The notes under the pieces were generated by a model that was not told the origin of the DNA, did not search any database, and saw only the letters and a program-made list of their open reading frames with translations. Positions 6,198 to 6,846 of a stretch of DNA of 6,846 nucleotides are shown here, one piece after another. Source of the stretch: Planctomycetota bacterium (GTDB lineage: Bacteria; Planctomycetota; Phycisphaerae; Sedimentisphaerales; SM23-30); assembly GCA_022705365.1 (NCBI GenBank), contig JAKJEP010000181.1, positions 1 to 6,846 on the forward strand, given 5' to 3'. The translations under genes were made by a program, and so were the position numbers. Within the stretch, counting starts at the first letter, position 1. Each line of letters begins with the position of its first letter.

Positions 6198-6488
6198 ATG
6201 AACGACAACGATAAATGTCGCTTTATCAGTTTGAATTTAGCCCAAGTTACGCAGTTGGCGAGACGGAAAGGCCTTTACGATAGTGCCAAGGCTATTTTTT
6301 ATCAAAAGTCTTTGCTACAGTATGCTATTTTTCCATGTGTCACAAATGTTGCGGTAGTAACAGTCCCTGTGGGCCTTGATATGGTCGTCAAACTCCTTGT
6401 GAAGCTGACGTGCCACTGGCAGGGCTGCTTGGGCGGGGCCGGCAGCAGCTTCAACGTCGTATTAATCTTCGCCACCATGCCAAGATAA
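6198..6488 (+). CDS. Doubtful small open frame, hypothetical protein
   Basis: A 96-codon frame from the ATG at 6198, with a TTG one codon earlier. The only ribosome-site candidate is GAAGAG (6181-6186), eleven bases upstream and weak. The predicted protein resembles nothing I know. Its N-terminal half is mixed, and the C-terminal half (VTNVAVVTVPVGLDMVVKLLVK) is hydrophobic in the manner of an antisense translation. The frame covers a minus-strand stretch that looks more protein-like. I consider it probably non-coding and list it only because it is the longest open frame after the hydrolase. Confidence 0.13.
   Translation: MNDNDKCRFISLNLAQVTQLARRKGLYDSAKAIFYQKSLLQYAIFPCVTNVAVVTVPVGLDMVVKLLVKLTCHWQGCLGGAGSSFNVVLIFATMPR
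6315..6461 (-). pseudogene. Possible decayed coding fragment, unrecognised
   Basis: Read on the minus strand this GC-rich patch gives 48 residues with a balanced, soluble-helix composition (EAAAGPAQAALPVARQL, HKEFDDHIKAHRDCYYRN), unlike the hydrophobic plus-strand reading. It is bounded by in-frame stops (TAA at 6464-6462, TAG at 6317-6315) and has no start codon or ribosome site. The same frame continues upstream of the TAA as SWHGGED, suggesting a gene broken by a nonsense change. I do not recognise the family. The base-composition contrast with the AT-rich flanks fits a remnant of a transferred gene, but chance cannot be excluded. Confidence 0.22.
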
Positions 6489-6583
6489 AAGGTGAAAAAT
6501 TCTTAAAATCAAGTGTCAAGTTTAAGGGGCAGGCAAATTTCGCTCATAAGTCCTTACAATACGGGGTGTAAATCTTGAAAAAT

Positions 6584-6618
6584 GGTAGTCAAGTATAATA
6601 ATCCTTATACTTGATACC
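6584..6618. repeat. Strong inverted repeat / hairpin with AT-rich stem
   Basis: TCAAGTATAA (6589-6598) and TTATACTTGA (6605-6614) are perfect inverted copies around the loop TAATCC. GGTA (6584-6587) and TACC (6615-6618) extend the pairing to 14 bp with a single bulged G at 6588. On the plus strand no T-run follows. Read on the minus strand the stem is followed by ATTTTTC, so it could end a leftward transcript entering from the right of the window. A protein-binding palindrome or a mobile-element end are alternatives. Confidence 0.55.
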
Positions 6619-6761
6619 TTGTAATTCATACGGTGTCCACCAAGCTATAGAGAATACATGAAAGTGTAACAGGTGAATATCCGGAAAATTTCTACCGTAA
6701 ATCATTGATTATGAGCATATTTTTGTAAAATCTGGTGTGACAGATCGTTTGTAATTGAATA

Positions 6762-6789
6762 TTGACACACACTACTGTCCGGTTATAAG
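6762..6789 (+). promoter_or_regulatory. Sigma70-like promoter pointing out of the window
   Basis: TTGACA (6762-6767) is a perfect -35 consensus and TATAAG (6784-6789) matches five of six bases of the -10 consensus, with a 16-base spacer. Transcription would begin near 6796 and run rightward. No start codon with a ribosome site follows before 6846, so the transcript would have a leader of at least about 50 bases. The surroundings are AT-rich, which raises the chance of accidental matches, and planctomycete promoters are poorly characterised. Confidence 0.4.
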
Positions 6790-6846
6790 TCAAATAATAA
6801 CAATTGGTTATGAAATTGAGCATTTTCATTTTGCCAGTCATTTTTC

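Larger units (their letters stand above)
6143..6846. other. AT-rich, essentially gene-free 704-base region
   Basis: After the hydrolase stop the composition drops abruptly to AT-rich, except for a GC-rich patch at about 6360-6480. I see no confident gene. The region holds a doubtful 96-codon frame (6198-6488), a possible minus-strand coding remnant (6315-6461), the palindrome AAAGGCCTTT (6267-6276), a small hairpin GATAAA/TTTATC (6210-6227), a strong inverted repeat (6584-6618) and a promoter-like sequence near the right end (6762-6789). T-runs follow the hydrolase stop (6146-6152) and at 6174-6180, but no convincing stem precedes either, so the hydrolase terminator is not identified. The next gene presumably begins beyond 6846. 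Confidence 0.6.

Noticed and set aside
6510..6540. Minus-strand TTGACA near 6520 as a promoter
   Set aside because: No acceptable -10 box occurs at a normal spacing downstream of it on the minus strand.
6143..6846. CRISPR array, tRNA or insertion sequence in the AT-rich gap
   Set aside because: I see no regularly spaced direct repeats, no tRNA-like cloverleaf, and no transposase or paired terminal inverted repeats bounding a gene.

Overview
The window looks like part of a Planctomycetota chromosome, most likely class Phycisphaerae (Sedimentisphaerales-like). This rests on established family traits. All three genes encode exported proteins. Two end in the single EF-hand-like, cysteine-bracketed 'dockerin half-repeat' tail (D-x-N-x-[DN]-x-x-V-D-x-x-D, then a QW/KW-L...GC end) that is common in this class. 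The third ends in a PEP-CTERM sorting signal of the type seen in the same lineage. No rRNA, tRNA or housekeeping gene is present to confirm the taxonomy.

Layout, all on the plus strand: (1) 1-1320 is the 3' part of a LamG / concanavalin A-like surface protein with an unrecognised second domain and a dockerin-like tail; its start lies left of the window. (2) 1321-1527 is intergenic, with a long nested hairpin (1334-1378) and an inverted repeat (1489-1512) that abuts the ribosome binding site of the next gene. (3) 1528-2253 is a small secreted PEP-CTERM protein that is one beta-sandwich domain. (4) A rho-independent terminator candidate (2303-2338) is followed at once by a strong Shine-Dalgarno sequence. 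(5) 2354-6142 is a 1262-residue secreted family 2 glycoside hydrolase with both catalytic glutamates, an Ig-like domain, a glutamine-amidotransferase-like domain, a dockerin-like repeat, a beta-sandwich and a second dockerin-like tail. (6) 6143-6846 is AT-rich and essentially non-coding, with a possible decayed minus-strand coding fragment, a perfect 10-bp inverted repeat extended to 14 bp, and a good sigma70-like promoter pointing out of the window.

The most notable observation is that the whole mature part of the PEP-CTERM protein is homologous (about half identical by eye) to a domain near the C-terminus of the neighbouring hydrolase. The same module therefore occurs twice side by side, once with an exosortase-type PEP-CTERM signal and once between two dockerin-like repeats. 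I infer that the cluster is an extracellular or cell-surface polysaccharide-degradation locus: the hydrolase cleaves glycan, and the LamG and beta-sandwich domains bind glycan or hold proteins at the surface. The substrate cannot be read from the sequence. The hydrolase gene is visibly more GC-rich than its neighbours, so the locus may be mosaic. I found no CRISPR array, intact mobile element, toxin-antitoxin pair or defence system.
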